A stretch of DNA of 64,000 bases, taken from assembly GCA_036703985.1 (NCBI GenBank), contig DATNQN010000119.1:62001-126000 (forward strand), written 5' to 3'. Source of the stretch: Leptolyngbyaceae cyanobacterium. GTDB lineage: Bacteria > Cyanobacteriota > Cyanobacteriia > Cyanobacteriales > Aerosakkonemataceae. The position numbers and the translations under genes are program-made. This document shows, in pieces, positions 26,207 through 36,018 of the stretch. Below the pieces are notes generated by a model. The model was not told where the DNA came from, made no database searches, and worked only from the letters and a program-made list of their open reading frames with translations. Position 1 is the stretch's first letter; the number at the start of each line of letters is the position of its first letter.

Positions 26207-27055
26207 GTGGATTTGAAACAGATATTTAAAACCTCACATCCGATCGTAGGAGTCGTACATTTAATGCCGCTACCCACGTCTCCCCGCTGGGGGGGCAGCC
26301 TGAAAGCGGCAATCGATCGCGCCGAACAAGAGGCAGTAGCCTTAGCTTCTGGCGGCGTAGATGGCATCATGATCGAAAACTTTTTCGATGCGCCATTTAC
26401 CAACGGACAGGTAGACCCGGCAGTAGTCAGCGCGATGACGTTGATTACCCAACGTTTGATGAATTTGGTAACCCTGCCAGTGGGAATCAACGTCTTGCGT
26501 AATGATGCTCATAGTGCTATGGCGATCGCGAGTTGCGTAAACGCCCAATTTATCCGAGTCAACGTGCTGACTGGCGTAATGGCCACGGATCAAGGATTAA
26601 TCGAGGGGCAAGCTCATCAACTGCTGCGCTATCGGCGCGAGTTAGGCAGCGATGTAAAGATTTTGGCTGACGTGCTAGTGAAACACGCACGGCCTCTCGG
26701 TTCGCCCAATCTTACCGTAGCAGTACAAGATACGATCGAGCGAGGTTTAGCCGACGCCGTAATTTTATCTGGTTGGGCTACTGGCAGTCCTCCTAGCTTA
26801 GAAGATTTAGAATTAGCGATCGACGCAGCAAAAGGAACCCCAGTATTTATCGGCAGCGGGGCTGACTGGGAAAATATTTCTACTCTCATGCAGGCAGCAG
26901 ATGGAGTAATAGTCTCTAGTTCCCTCAAGCGACATGGAAGGCGAGACCAACCGATCGATCCGATTCGGGTCAGTCAATTTGTGGAAGCGGCGCGGCGTAG
27001 CGTAACCGATCGATCTCAACCTCAGCCAATGCCCTCGGTTAAACTCCATTCCTAG
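26207..27055 (+). CDS. btpA: BtpA family photosystem I biogenesis protein
   Basis: A 282-residue TIM-barrel-like protein of the BtpA family: PIVGVVHLMPLPTSPRWGGS, DGIMIENFFDAPF, GINVLRNDAHSAMAIA, FIRVNVLTGVMATDQGLIEG and GVIVSSSLKRHG. In Synechocystis BtpA is a peripheral thylakoid protein needed to stabilise photosystem I reaction-centre proteins. The GTG start gives the family-typical MDL beginning. The upstream leader contains an STRR repeat. It is on the same strand as the VKOR gene 79 bp downstream, which may be cotranscribed. Confidence 0.96.
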   Translation: MDLKQIFKTSHPIVGVVHLMPLPTSPRWGGSLKAAIDRAEQEAVALASGGVDGIMIENFFDAPFTNGQVDPAVVSAMTLITQRLMNLVTLPVGINVLRNDAHSAMAIASCVNAQFIRVNVLTGVMATDQGLIEGQAHQLLRYRRELGSDVKILADVLVKHARPLGSPNLTVAVQDTIERGLADAVILSGWATGSPPSLEDLELAIDAAKGTPVFIGSGADWENISTLMQAADGVIVSSSLKRHGRRDQPIDPIRVSQFVEAARRSVTDRSQPQPMPSVKLHS

Positions 27056-27134
27056 ACAGCATGGGTCAAAATGGGATTGTCATTCCTGGCAAAGTAATTG
27101 CCAGACAAGATGAAATAGTAACCCTGAAAATTTT

Positions 27135-28091
27135 ATGAGTCGCCGACGTTCTACCCCTTGGATTCATCGCTGGTCACGACCCCTGATCGGTGCGATCGCA
27201 GGTTTAGGTATCCTAGACACAATTTACTTAACTCTGGTGGAATGGGGAGTCATCAAAGAAGCCCTCTGCCCCACCACTGGGATCATCAACTGCAATGCCG
27301 TCCTATCGAGTTCTTATGCTAAGTTCTTTGGCGTGCCATTATCGCTGTTAGGATTTTTTGCTTATCTTGGCATGGCCGTTCTAGCATTAAGTCCTCTTTT
27401 AGTTAATCCTGAAGAAAAGAAAGGCTTGCGTTCTCAGTTGGAAAACTGGACTTGGTTAGCCATGTTTGCCCTGGCAACCGCAATGCTGTTCTTCAGCGGC
27501 TATCTGTTTTATTTAATGGCTTTTGTAATCAAAGCATTTTGTCTCTACTGTCTGCTGTCAACCCTCACCTCAATTGCCATCTTTGTAGTAGTCTTAATTG
27601 GCCGCACTTGGGAAGACATCGGCCAGTTACTCTTTACTGGCATTGTAGTGGGAATGGTATCCCTGATCGGTATATTGGGCGTTTATGCTACAGCTGCTAA
27701 ACCACCTACTGCTGGTGGGGGTGGAACAACTAGTGCTGGTGGAGAAGTTGGTCTTCCCGTCAAAAACACATCTGGCCCAGCAGAAATTGCTTTAGCACGT
27801 CATCTTACCCAAGTCGGTGCAAAAGAATACGGTGCTTTCTGGTGTCCTCACTGCCACGACCAAAAAGAGTTATTTGGCAAAGAAGCATTTGTTCTATTAG
27901 ATTACGTTGAGTGCGATCCCAGAGGGAAAAATGCTCGACCGAACCTTTGTCAAACAGCTAAAATCGAAGGTTATCCAACTTGGGAAATCAATGGTAAGCT
28001 GTACCCGGGCGTTCAAAATTTGAATAAACTGGCTGATTTAACTGGCTATCAAGGGCCACGCAATTTTAAGAATTCTCTTCCTGGAAGTTAG
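27135..28091 (+). CDS. VKOR-thioredoxin fusion disulfide-forming protein
   Basis: A 318-residue protein. The N-terminal four-helix vitamin K epoxide reductase domain has loop cysteines in ALCPTTGIINCNA and the quinone-proximal CxxC in IKAFCLYCLLSTL. A fifth helix and a Gly/Thr linker (about residues 195-210) lead to a thioredoxin-like domain with active site GAFWCPHCHDQK and a cis-Pro in KIEGYPTWEI. Such fusions oxidise lumenal or periplasmic thiols and pass electrons to quinone; in cyanobacteria and plants (LTO1) they support photosystem assembly. The adjacent btpA suits that role. A strong hairpin terminator follows. Confidence 0.95.
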   Translation: MSRRRSTPWIHRWSRPLIGAIAGLGILDTIYLTLVEWGVIKEALCPTTGIINCNAVLSSSYAKFFGVPLSLLGFFAYLGMAVLALSPLLVNPEEKKGLRSQLENWTWLAMFALATAMLFFSGYLFYLMAFVIKAFCLYCLLSTLTSIAIFVVVLIGRTWEDIGQLLFTGIVVGMVSLIGILGVYATAAKPPTAGGGGTTSAGGEVGLPVKNTSGPAEIALARHLTQVGAKEYGAFWCPHCHDQKELFGKEAFVLLDYVECDPRGKNARPNLCQTAKIEGYPTWEINGKLYPGVQNLNKLADLTGYQGPRNFKNSLPGS

Positions 28092-28130
28092 TATTTTAGA
28101 ACTTCCTTAATTTAGTCAAAGCTTTAGCAA

Positions 28131-28182
28131 AAAAGAGAAACCCGGCTTATTCAATTCTTCAAGAAGCCGGGTTTCTCTTTTT
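28131..28182 (+). terminator. Intrinsic terminator of the btpA-VKOR unit
   Basis: GAGAAACCCGGCTT pairs with AAGCCGGGTTTCTC across a 14-nt loop, followed by T5. The upstream A-run makes it symmetrical. Confidence 0.92.
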
Positions 28183-28981
28183 ACAAAAATAAGCTGGGGT
28201 GCATTTGAGTAATTTGTGATACCAAATCCGGGTTAGTACCCACGTTATTTTTGGGGGAAAGGGGGTAATAGACCCGAATTTGCTTAAACAAGCCGGAGAT
28301 TTATCTCAAACTTCCCTTCGGGTAAGTGTGGGGATGAAAGCATAATTAGCTAAATACTTCCCTTTATATACGCCTTTGTACTTGTATCGAAAGATATATT
28401 TTATTAAATCTAATTCACGAAACACCATATCCCAAATCGCCTCTTCATGGCGATTAAATCGGGATTTAATATTAAATTGGCCGCAAACGCAAGATTATGA
28501 ATTACGTTTAAGACAAGCCGATCGCCAAGAGCAAAACGCGGTAGTAACAATTTTGTATAAAATTTAACATTTCATATTTAATACTAAAGGTAGATGAATT
28601 AATAAAGAGCGAATTATATGCAAGTTAACAATTAACTTAATTCAAATTGAGTAAAAAAGTTCAAGCAAGCTCATTATTTTATTGTCATCTGCATAAAGGT
28701 TAATTTTAAGTTAGTTTCGGTTTTCACTGGGATGAAATAAGAACGCCAGGTTGTTGCTTCATCTAAGCTTCAAAACTCTCATCAAAAAAAATCGAAAGTT
28801 TAAAGATTCCGTGAAGGTACATACTTCAAATAGCAATCGTTCGTAGTAGTTGGTTATTATTTACGAAGATTTACTTAACCAAGGTTTTGCTACTTACGCA
28901 TATAGGAAAATAGCAGGGTGGCAAACTAATCCAGAACGCAAATTCTTGCATTTAACAAAGAATCCTTTCATTAGTAGAACT
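28183..28981. other. Long AT-rich leader/intergenic region
   Basis: About 800 bp before the AlkP-superfamily gene. It contains only an unconvincing 63-codon frame (28376-28567) and no strong hairpin. It should contain the promoter of the second polysaccharide locus, possibly with a long 5' leader. Confidence 0.45.
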
Positions 28982-30652
28982 ATGAAAAATCCGGTTATTG
29001 CCATTGGCTTGGATGCAGCAGACCCAGTTTTGCTTGAAAAATGGATGTCTCAGGGGCATTTGAAAAACTTGAGACGTTTGAGAGAACAAGGTGCTTATAC
29101 TCACTTAGATACTTTTGATTACTACAGAGCAGAAACACCGTGGACAACTTTTTTAACAGGTTGCCCGCCGCAAAAAACAGGCTATTGGGCACCTGTAAAA
29201 TTGCGCGAAGGTACTTATGAAGTAGAAGAAATTAATGCCTACGATTTTCAAGAATTTGCACCATTTTATGCGTTGGGCAAAGATTACCGGGTAGCTGTAT
29301 TTGATATGCCTCAATCTACGCTATCCAAGCAAGTCAATGGCGTGCAAGTTTTGGCTTGGGGCGCTCATTCTCCACTCACTCCCAGTCATTCTCAACCGAC
29401 AGAGCTTTTAGATGAATTAATTAATCAATATGGGGAACACCCGACACTAAATAAAGATAATGCCAACACTCTCGATGTAGATGCTTTAATCCGTCTTAAG
29501 GAACAGATGGAAATTGGCATTAAAAGAAGGGCAGAAATTTGTCAGGATTTACTGCAAAGGGAAAATTGGGATTTATTTTTAACTATTTTTGGGGAAACTC
29601 ATTCAGCAGGTCATTATTTGTGGCATTTGAGCGAGATTGCCGATCATCCGCTTTATCAGTCGGTAGGAGCGAAATATCAAGGCGATCCGCTACTAGAAAT
29701 TTTTGAAGCGATCGATAATGCGATCGGCGACATCCTCAGTAAAGCGCCCGAAAATGCTAACGTGATAGTTTTTGCGGCTCACGGTATGGGTTCCAACGTG
29801 ATGGATTTGCCCAGTATGCTGTTTTTACCAGAGCTACTTTATCGATTTAGTTTACCAGGTAAGTTTGGATTGGCAAAAGGTGAATTGGGAACTACTCCCA
29901 AACCGCCAATAACTGGTGAAAAGGCTAAGAAGTGTTGGTTGAGAACTGTTTGGAATCTCAAATACGATTCTAATCCGCTCAAAATGTTTTTGAGAGCGAA
30001 TTTGCCTCTAAAAGTTTTTAATATCCTCGAATCTACCGTATTTGGCGGTCGTGCGAAACCCGATCTGATTTCGCCTTTCGAGTTAGTCGAACAATCAGAT
30101 CCTCAGTACTTCCAGCCAGCGCTGTGGTATAAACCATTTTGGTCGCAAATGAAGGCTTTCGCCCTACCTAGCTATTCGGAAGGTTACATCCGAATTAACC
30201 TGCAAGGACGGGAACCTAATGGAGTAGTTGCACCATCTGAATATCATGCGGTTTGTGACGAATTGTGCGAGATGCTTTACCGTCTGAAAGATGCTCGCAC
30301 GGGCAGATTGATGGTAGACAAAATTATGCGTACTCGCCAAAATCCTACCGATAATGACCCGAAATTGCCTGATGCCGATTTGGTGATTATTTGGCAAGAA
30401 GACTATGCAACTGATGTGGTGGATAGCCCGGATGTGGGACGCATCGGGCCAGTGCCTTACCATCGCACGGGAAGCCATCGCGCCAGGGGATTTTTCGCGG
30501 CCAAAGGGCCAGATTTTCCGGCTGGTGCTGATTTACCAGTGGGTCATGCTTTAGATTTAGCTCCTACGATTCTGGCATTGATGGACGCGCCTATTCCCAA
30601 TCATTGTGAAGGGAAGCCGATATTGCAAAGAGCGGTGATGTCAGCAATTTGA
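28982..30652 (+). CDS. Alkaline phosphatase superfamily phosphodiesterase/phosphohydrolase
   Basis: A 556-residue AlkP-superfamily protein. Metal-binding Asp residues lie in AIGLDAADPVLLEKW, and the nucleophile Thr region is RAETPWTTFLTGCPPQ. Further motifs are GETHSAGHYLWH, VIVFAAHGMGSN and, near the end, PYHRTGSHRARGFF with a DLAPTILALMD closing helix. I chose the ATG at 28982 (MKNPVIAIGLDAADP), the family-typical beginning; the longer frame from 28850 starts at TTG and adds unrelated residues. No signal peptide is visible. The family hydrolyses phosphodiesters or phosphoglycans; its place at the head of a polysaccharide locus suggests a glycan or nucleotide-sugar substrate. Confidence 0.87.
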   Translation: MKNPVIAIGLDAADPVLLEKWMSQGHLKNLRRLREQGAYTHLDTFDYYRAETPWTTFLTGCPPQKTGYWAPVKLREGTYEVEEINAYDFQEFAPFYALGKDYRVAVFDMPQSTLSKQVNGVQVLAWGAHSPLTPSHSQPTELLDELINQYGEHPTLNKDNANTLDVDALIRLKEQMEIGIKRRAEICQDLLQRENWDLFLTIFGETHSAGHYLWHLSEIADHPLYQSVGAKYQGDPLLEIFEAIDNAIGDILSKAPENANVIVFAAHGMGSNVMDLPSMLFLPELLYRFSLPGKFGLAKGELGTTPKPPITGEKAKKCWLRTVWNLKYDSNPLKMFLRANLPLKVFNILESTVFGGRAKPDLISPFELVEQSDPQYFQPALWYKPFWSQMKAFALPSYSEGYIRINLQGREPNGVVAPSEYHAVCDELCEMLYRLKDARTGRLMVDKIMRTRQNPTDNDPKLPDADLVIIWQEDYATDVVDSPDVGRIGPVPYHRTGSHRARGFFAAKGPDFPAGADLPVGHALDLAPTILALMDAPIPNHCEGKPILQRAVMSAI

Positions 30653-30875
30653 TAAACCGATCGAAGACGCAAGCAAGATCTGTATGAAAGGAAAATCAAA
30701 ATCCCTTAGTCAATCTTGCTTTGTGTCTGACAGTACGAATAAAGGTTGGGGGACGTATCAGTCAATCTCGATTCGATCGGCAATCTAATTTTAATTCTCA
30801 AGACTGATACCCACTTAAGAAAAGCCCCCTATAATCTGACTCTAATGGCCAATTTTTAGCCGATGGCGAGATTCT

Positions 30876-32372
30876 ATGATCAGCGATTCATTGACTATAT
30901 CTAAACTTTCTTCCCCATCATCGGTAAGGCGAACTTGGCCAATTTACTTGTTCGCGGGGATAGCGATTAATGCAACTATTTGGGGTTTAGCTTTATTTTA
31001 TTTAAAAATGGCATCTCCCAGTTACACCAGTGATTTTGCGATTAGTTTGCCTGCGGCTAGTTCGGCTGCTAATGTAAATTTACCAGGAATCGGACAAGCA
31101 AGTGCTTCTAGCGAATCGCCTTATCAAGTAACTTCTCAAGACCCTAGAGAAAATTATAAGTTTTTGCTTACTAGTAGAGAAGTATTGAACGCAGCAGCAG
31201 AATCTCTGAAGATCGAATCTTCAGAGTTTGGTCAGCCCAGAGTAACGACTATTGGTAATACGACAATTATGAAAGTGGAGCTAGCCGGAGAGACTCCAGA
31301 GCAAGCTCAAAGTAAAACTGTAGCGCTGTTAAATGCTTTGCAAAACAAGCTTAATGAACTTAGGCTCAAGCAAAGTTCACAACAGGATTTAATTTTACAA
31401 CAGTCTTTGAACTCATCCCAAAATAAATTGAAAGAAGCACAAAAAAAACTGTTAGATTATAAAGCTAATTCTAATTTAAATTCTGCCGATCAAGTTAGTA
31501 GTTTAACTACTAATATTGAAGATTTAAGAAAACAGAGAGCGCAAATAATAGGTCAAGAACGCTTAGCTAATGGTCGGTTGCAGGAGCTATCTATAAATTT
31601 AAATTTAAATGCCAAGCAAGCTGGAGATGCTTTTATTCTCCAAACTGACCCGATCGTTCAGAAGTTGCTCCAGGATTACACGGAATCAAATGCAGTATTG
31701 ATCGACCTTAATAACAAGTTTTTGCCCAACCATCCCGCCGTGATCGATCGCGTGAGTAGGCGGGACGCCGCTCAAGCTGCTTTGCTCAGACGGGCCAGTG
31801 CTATAGTAGGGCGATCGGTCAGCATCGCAGAACTTACCCAACTAAACTTGAGCAATACCGAACAGGGAGCTTCTGCAAAGGCGGATCTTTCCCAACAATT
31901 AGTGGTAGCCCAAGCAGAAAGACAAGGATTAGCGGCACAAGCGCGAGCATTAGACCAACAAATCGCTCAGTTGGAATCTAGACTCAAAATATTAACTCAA
32001 AAAGAAGCTACTTTAGTTAATTTAGAGCGAGATGTCCGAACCGCAGAAGCAGTATTCTCCTCTACCCTAGCTCGTTTGGATTTGGGTAAATCGACTGTTT
32101 CCGGTGCTTACCCTCTGATTCAGTTATTTTCAGAACCTAGCTTGCCAGGTAGCTCAACTTCTCCGAAAAAGATTTTTGTTTATGTTGGTGCGGCTTTAGC
32201 CTCCCTCTTTTGCAGCAACGGTTTATTTTTACTTTGGTTGCGGCAACGGCAAAAGCGGAAGCCCAAACAATTGGAACCTACTACTGGTGAGCTTGTCGCT
32301 GCCCTTTCAGTGCCAAAGCCAGAAGCGGCGGACGTAAATAAAAACGGCAAAAAACCGCTCGCTACAAGGTAA
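30876..32372 (+). CDS. Wzz/GumC-like polysaccharide copolymerase without kinase domain
   Basis: A 498-residue membrane protein. The first membrane helix is at about residues 24-46 (IYLFAGIAINATIWGLALFYL). A large periplasmic region follows with long coiled coils (residues about 160-235 and 330-400), then the proline-rich motif SEPSLPGSSTSPKK and a second helix (IFVYVGAALASLFCSNGLFLLWL). The C-terminal tail of about 45 residues is short, basic and Pro-rich, with no Walker motifs. It would set chain length and aid export in Wzy-dependent synthesis. A separate BY-kinase is not present in the window. Confidence 0.9.
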   Translation: MISDSLTISKLSSPSSVRRTWPIYLFAGIAINATIWGLALFYLKMASPSYTSDFAISLPAASSAANVNLPGIGQASASSESPYQVTSQDPRENYKFLLTSREVLNAAAESLKIESSEFGQPRVTTIGNTTIMKVELAGETPEQAQSKTVALLNALQNKLNELRLKQSSQQDLILQQSLNSSQNKLKEAQKKLLDYKANSNLNSADQVSSLTTNIEDLRKQRAQIIGQERLANGRLQELSINLNLNAKQAGDAFILQTDPIVQKLLQDYTESNAVLIDLNNKFLPNHPAVIDRVSRRDAAQAALLRRASAIVGRSVSIAELTQLNLSNTEQGASAKADLSQQLVVAQAERQGLAAQARALDQQIAQLESRLKILTQKEATLVNLERDVRTAEAVFSSTLARLDLGKSTVSGAYPLIQLFSEPSLPGSSTSPKKIFVYVGAALASLFCSNGLFLLWLRQRQKRKPKQLEPTTGELVAALSVPKPEAADVNKNGKKPLATR

Positions 32373-32398
32373 TTACTATTTTGTTCGAGGTACTTATT

Positions 32399-33160
32399 AT
32401 GAATACTCAAAAAAAGTTTTCTAAGGCTAGGTGGTTAGATTTAAAAGAAACTTTAGTAATTAATATAGCGGGATGGATACCATTTTCGATCGGTAGAGCA
32501 TTACGAAAAACCTTTTATCGGGCAATTTTTAGAAAATTCGGTACTTCTGTCCGCATCGAACCAGACGTTGAATTTCAAGTCGCCCATAGAATCCAAATTG
32601 GCAATCGGGTTGTTTGCGATCGCAACGTGCGGATCAGATGCTTTGGTAAAAACAGTCAAATTTATCTGAAAGATGGCGTATTTCTCGATCGCGGCGTGGA
32701 TATCAAAGCTCATATTAGTGCTGAGATTGAAATTGGCGAAAACACTTACATTGGCCCGTATACTTGCTTGTCTGGTGACCATATCAAAATCGGCAAGTAC
32801 TGTTTAATCGCATCTCATTCAGCTATTTATGCCAATAATCATAACTTTGCCGATCCCACTCGTTATATCCAAGAACAAGGAAATAATTACAAGGGAATTG
32901 CGATCGAAGATGATTGTTGGTTAGGCAGTGGGGTGAGAGTTTTAGATGGAGTCACTATTGGTAAAGGTAGCGTAATCGGAGCCGGAGCAGTTGTGACCAA
33001 AGATATTCCGCCCTATTCAATAGCTGTTGGCGTGCCTGCTAAAGTAATCGGTCACCGAGATAGTATTAAGCACTCATCCGAAGAGCCAAATTTTTTGCCA
33101 ATGCAGGAGTCTTTAAAAGAGGCTGTTTCACTAGGGATGGTTAAACCTAATTTATCTTGA
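32399..33160 (+). CDS. Hexapeptide-repeat (LbetaH) acyltransferase
   Basis: A 253-residue left-handed beta-helix acyltransferase. Repeats run from about 60 to 215 (VEFQVAHRIQIGNRVVCDRN, IEIGENTYIGPYTCLSGDHI, VTIGKGSVIGAGAVVTKDIP), with the catalytic-type His in SHSAIYANNHNF and a closing VGVPAKVIGHRD. It resembles sugar O-acetyltransferases such as WbbJ and NodL. I chose the ATG at 32399 (GAGG nine bases upstream) over the TTG at 32381. It is tightly linked to the Wzz-like gene and likely acetylates a sugar of the repeat unit in the cytoplasm. Confidence 0.9.
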   Translation: MNTQKKFSKARWLDLKETLVINIAGWIPFSIGRALRKTFYRAIFRKFGTSVRIEPDVEFQVAHRIQIGNRVVCDRNVRIRCFGKNSQIYLKDGVFLDRGVDIKAHISAEIEIGENTYIGPYTCLSGDHIKIGKYCLIASHSAIYANNHNFADPTRYIQEQGNNYKGIAIEDDCWLGSGVRVLDGVTIGKGSVIGAGAVVTKDIPPYSIAVGVPAKVIGHRDSIKHSSEEPNFLPMQESLKEAVSLGMVKPNLS

Positions 33161-33215
33161 TTGTAAATCCCATACTCAGGCCAGCATAGTACAAATTAAA
33201 AAAATAATTTTCATC

Positions 33216-34514
33216 ATGATCGCGACAATTACTCATAAAAAACCACGTATTTGCATTGCTTTGCCAGGGATAAACTACTTATCCTATTCTCCCTACGTAT
33301 TAAGTACTCTACCAGTAGTTCAATATTTAGAAAAAAATTTTGATGTAACGGTTGTATATCGAAAAATCTTGGAAAATAAGGCACTTGATTATAAGTACTT
33401 AACTATTCTTAATGAAGATCAGATGTCAGAGAAAGAAAAAAGAAATAATCAAGGCTATTTCTCTCCTCCTAACTACATTAGTTTGCTCAAATATCAAGAT
33501 AAATTAGATAAATTTGCTCGGAAGCACGCCAAAGATTTTGATTTAATTATGGAAAAAGAATGGCCCTATTTGGGAGCTTTTTCTCACGCTTTTAGCAAGT
33601 ATAACGTGCCAACAGTATTACTGGCTGAAGCTGTATATAAATTTGAAGAAAGGTCTCAACCTTTTTGGCAAGGTAATCCGCTGAAGAAAGCGATGAGTAT
33701 CGGTATCGGTCAATGGCGGTTACATCTTAGAAAGCAATGGGGTAACGAAGCAGGCAGCATTATCGTAGAAACAGAGCAATTAAAAGAATTTTTGCTTGAC
33801 GGCGGTTATGCTAATCCCAAAACACCCATTTATTCAATTCCTTACGGTGTTAATTCAGACCGTTTTTATCCTCGCGATCGCGATTTTTGTCGCGAGCAAT
33901 TAGGTATTAGTAAAGATCGGTTCGTCTTAACTTACGTTGGTTCGTTAAATCGTTTTATCCAAGAACCAAGCCCGATTATTGAAGCATTAGGATTGGAAAA
34001 GCCTCAAAATGTAGTTCTGCATATAGTTGGAGATGGCGGCAAGCGCAAGGAATTGGAAGATATTGCGAGAAAATTTAACGCCCCTGCGATCTTTCATGGC
34101 AGGGTAGAACAGCAAGAAGCTGCTCTCTACATTGGAGCATCTAACATATGTATTGCTCCTTACAACAAAGATTTATTCCCCGAACGGAAGTTTACTACCG
34201 CTAGTCTCAAGGTTTGCGAATATTTGGGTTGCGGTCGTCCCGTTCTGACTATTCCCTGCGAAAGAATGCAGCATTTACTTGATGGTGGACAATATGGATT
34301 TTTGGTGGAAAATACGGTTGATGACTACAGAAAATTTTTCCGTAACCTGCCGAATTTAGAAATATTTATGAAAAAGGAGGCTGCACTATTAAGAGATATC
34401 GATAACTCAATGATTAGGAAGAAAAAAATCGTTTTGTCTTGGGAAGATATCGCTGGAATGCACCAGCAAGTAATTAACGAAACTCTCTCAGAAAAATTTA
34501 GTTTAGTTCGTTAA
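33216..34514 (+). CDS. Glycosyltransferase family 4 protein
   Basis: A 432-residue GT-B enzyme. The N-terminal domain ends near 200 with IIVETEQLKEFLLDGGY and IPYGVNSDRFYPRDR. The donor-binding C-terminal domain starts LTYVGSLNRFIQEPSPIIEAL and includes LHIVGDGGKRKELEDIA and FHGRVEQQEAALYIGASNICIAPY. The retaining E-x7-E region appears as ERKFTTASLKVCEYLGCGRPVL. No membrane segment is seen. It should add one sugar to the lipid-linked repeat unit. Confidence 0.9.
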   Translation: MIATITHKKPRICIALPGINYLSYSPYVLSTLPVVQYLEKNFDVTVVYRKILENKALDYKYLTILNEDQMSEKEKRNNQGYFSPPNYISLLKYQDKLDKFARKHAKDFDLIMEKEWPYLGAFSHAFSKYNVPTVLLAEAVYKFEERSQPFWQGNPLKKAMSIGIGQWRLHLRKQWGNEAGSIIVETEQLKEFLLDGGYANPKTPIYSIPYGVNSDRFYPRDRDFCREQLGISKDRFVLTYVGSLNRFIQEPSPIIEALGLEKPQNVVLHIVGDGGKRKELEDIARKFNAPAIFHGRVEQQEAALYIGASNICIAPYNKDLFPERKFTTASLKVCEYLGCGRPVLTIPCERMQHLLDGGQYGFLVENTVDDYRKFFRNLPNLEIFMKKEAALLRDIDNSMIRKKKIVLSWEDIAGMHQQVINETLSEKFSLVR

Positions 34515-34568
34515 GATAGGTATTTAAATTTCGTTCAGACCGACTTGCAATTATTAACTAAAAAATTG

Positions 34569-35900
34569 ATGAATTTACAAAAAATCTTAGGACAAAAAAT
34601 TCGCAATTACCTGGGCACGCCCCAAAATTTTCCAGAAAAAGTAGTGTGGTATTACATGACGGGGATATACGTGCTGTATTTGCTAGGCGCACAGCATATA
34701 TTAGCTTTTTTGGTGGCTTGGTTATTGTTTTTTTATTTATGCAAAAAACTGTGGGAGCAAACAGAAGAAACTCCTGAAGAAGAAAGAATTACTATTCCAT
34801 TAGGAGTATGGGTGTGGATTATTTCCATGTTATTTATGGAAGTAGCTTTAATTGGCGCTCATCTCGATTTTAATATGGATTTAGCGCGTGTTATCAGGTC
34901 AACTATCAACTTTTTCATCAGAACTTGGGCGCTGTTTGCTTTATTTCCTTTAGTTGGTTGCTTGAAAATACGGCCACAATTAATTTATAGAGCAGGCTGT
35001 ATTCTTTGTTTACAAAGTTTAATTTTATTTCCACTTTGCCAAGTAGCAATTGCCCTGCACTTACCTTCAGAATTATATATTTCTCCGCTTCAGAAAGTAG
35101 GAGGTGTTGGAGCAGAATATTATCAAGTATTCCTTTACGGTGTTGACGGTGAAACTCTTAAACCGCGCCTTTATTTATTTACACCTTGGGCACCTGCTTT
35201 AGGTCTAGTAGGCAACATATATTTTTTTCTTACCTCGCAAGACCCTAACGTGAAATGGCGATGGATCGGCAGGATCGGTGCTGTTTTAATGGTGATCGGA
35301 GCAGATTCTCGATTGGGTACTTTATGTCTGGTAAGTCTGCCGTTCGTAATAATATTTTTAGTCAATTTTATTCGCCCTAGCGTCCAAATTGGTGCGGGAA
35401 TAGTTAGTTTATTATCTGGTATTTTCGGTCTCCAGATAGTTACTTGGCTTAAGGATTTCAAAGCTCAATTCGACGGCCAACGAGCAGGTTCTTCGCGAGT
35501 GAGAGAAATTTTGGGTGAAATAGCTTTGTACCGATGGAAAACTGATGCACCGATTTGGGGCCACGGTCTAATCGAACCGAAAGGCCCTCCAGTGACGACT
35601 CGCAAGCCGATCGGCTCTCACCATACTTGGTTTGGCCTTTTATTCGCACACGGAATCATTGGCTTTATTGCATTTGCAGTTCCTTTGATTTGGAGTTTTG
35701 TAGAGCTTTTTATTAAGGGCCAAAGAAGCAAGACCGCCCAAGCCGGTTTAAGTGTAATTATGGTCTTATTTCTCTTTTCTTTTGCGGAAAACTTGGAAGC
35801 TTTGATCTATATCTATTGGCCGGCTTTGGTATTACTAGGTATTGCACTTAAAGAGAAACTTCCCTCTTCATATAAACTTTACGAACCGCTAAAAACTTAG
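34569..35900 (+). CDS. Wzy/O-antigen ligase-like polysaccharide polymerase
   Basis: A 443-residue membrane protein with about 10-11 helices. A large loop leads into GADSRLGTLCLVSLPFVIIFL and RAGSSRVREILGEIALYRW. The C-terminal part includes WGHGLIEPKGPP and GSHHTWFGLLFAHGIIGFIAF. The arginine-bearing R-x-x-x-L/GS-H-H-T-W pattern is that of the WaaL/Wzy superfamily. It polymerises or ligates undecaprenyl-linked repeats on the periplasmic face. Start is uncertain: a TTG at 34545 would add eight residues; I use the ATG. Confidence 0.87.
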   Translation: MNLQKILGQKIRNYLGTPQNFPEKVVWYYMTGIYVLYLLGAQHILAFLVAWLLFFYLCKKLWEQTEETPEEERITIPLGVWVWIISMLFMEVALIGAHLDFNMDLARVIRSTINFFIRTWALFALFPLVGCLKIRPQLIYRAGCILCLQSLILFPLCQVAIALHLPSELYISPLQKVGGVGAEYYQVFLYGVDGETLKPRLYLFTPWAPALGLVGNIYFFLTSQDPNVKWRWIGRIGAVLMVIGADSRLGTLCLVSLPFVIIFLVNFIRPSVQIGAGIVSLLSGIFGLQIVTWLKDFKAQFDGQRAGSSRVREILGEIALYRWKTDAPIWGHGLIEPKGPPVTTRKPIGSHHTWFGLLFAHGIIGFIAFAVPLIWSFVELFIKGQRSKTAQAGLSVIMVLFLFSFAENLEALIYIYWPALVLLGIALKEKLPSSYKLYEPLKT

Positions 35901-36018
35901 CAGTTATTTAAAGATTACATGAAATAATCTTGAATTGGTTGCTGTATTTTTACGTATTCAATAACATAGCTTTAAAGGGTTATTAAAAAATAATTACACA
36001 ATAAAGAAGGGAGTATCT

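Noticed and set aside
28376-28567. 63-codon frame in the intergenic region before the AlkP-like gene
   Set aside because: No ribosome-binding site, no family, no linked partner; chance frame in AT-rich DNA cannot be excluded.
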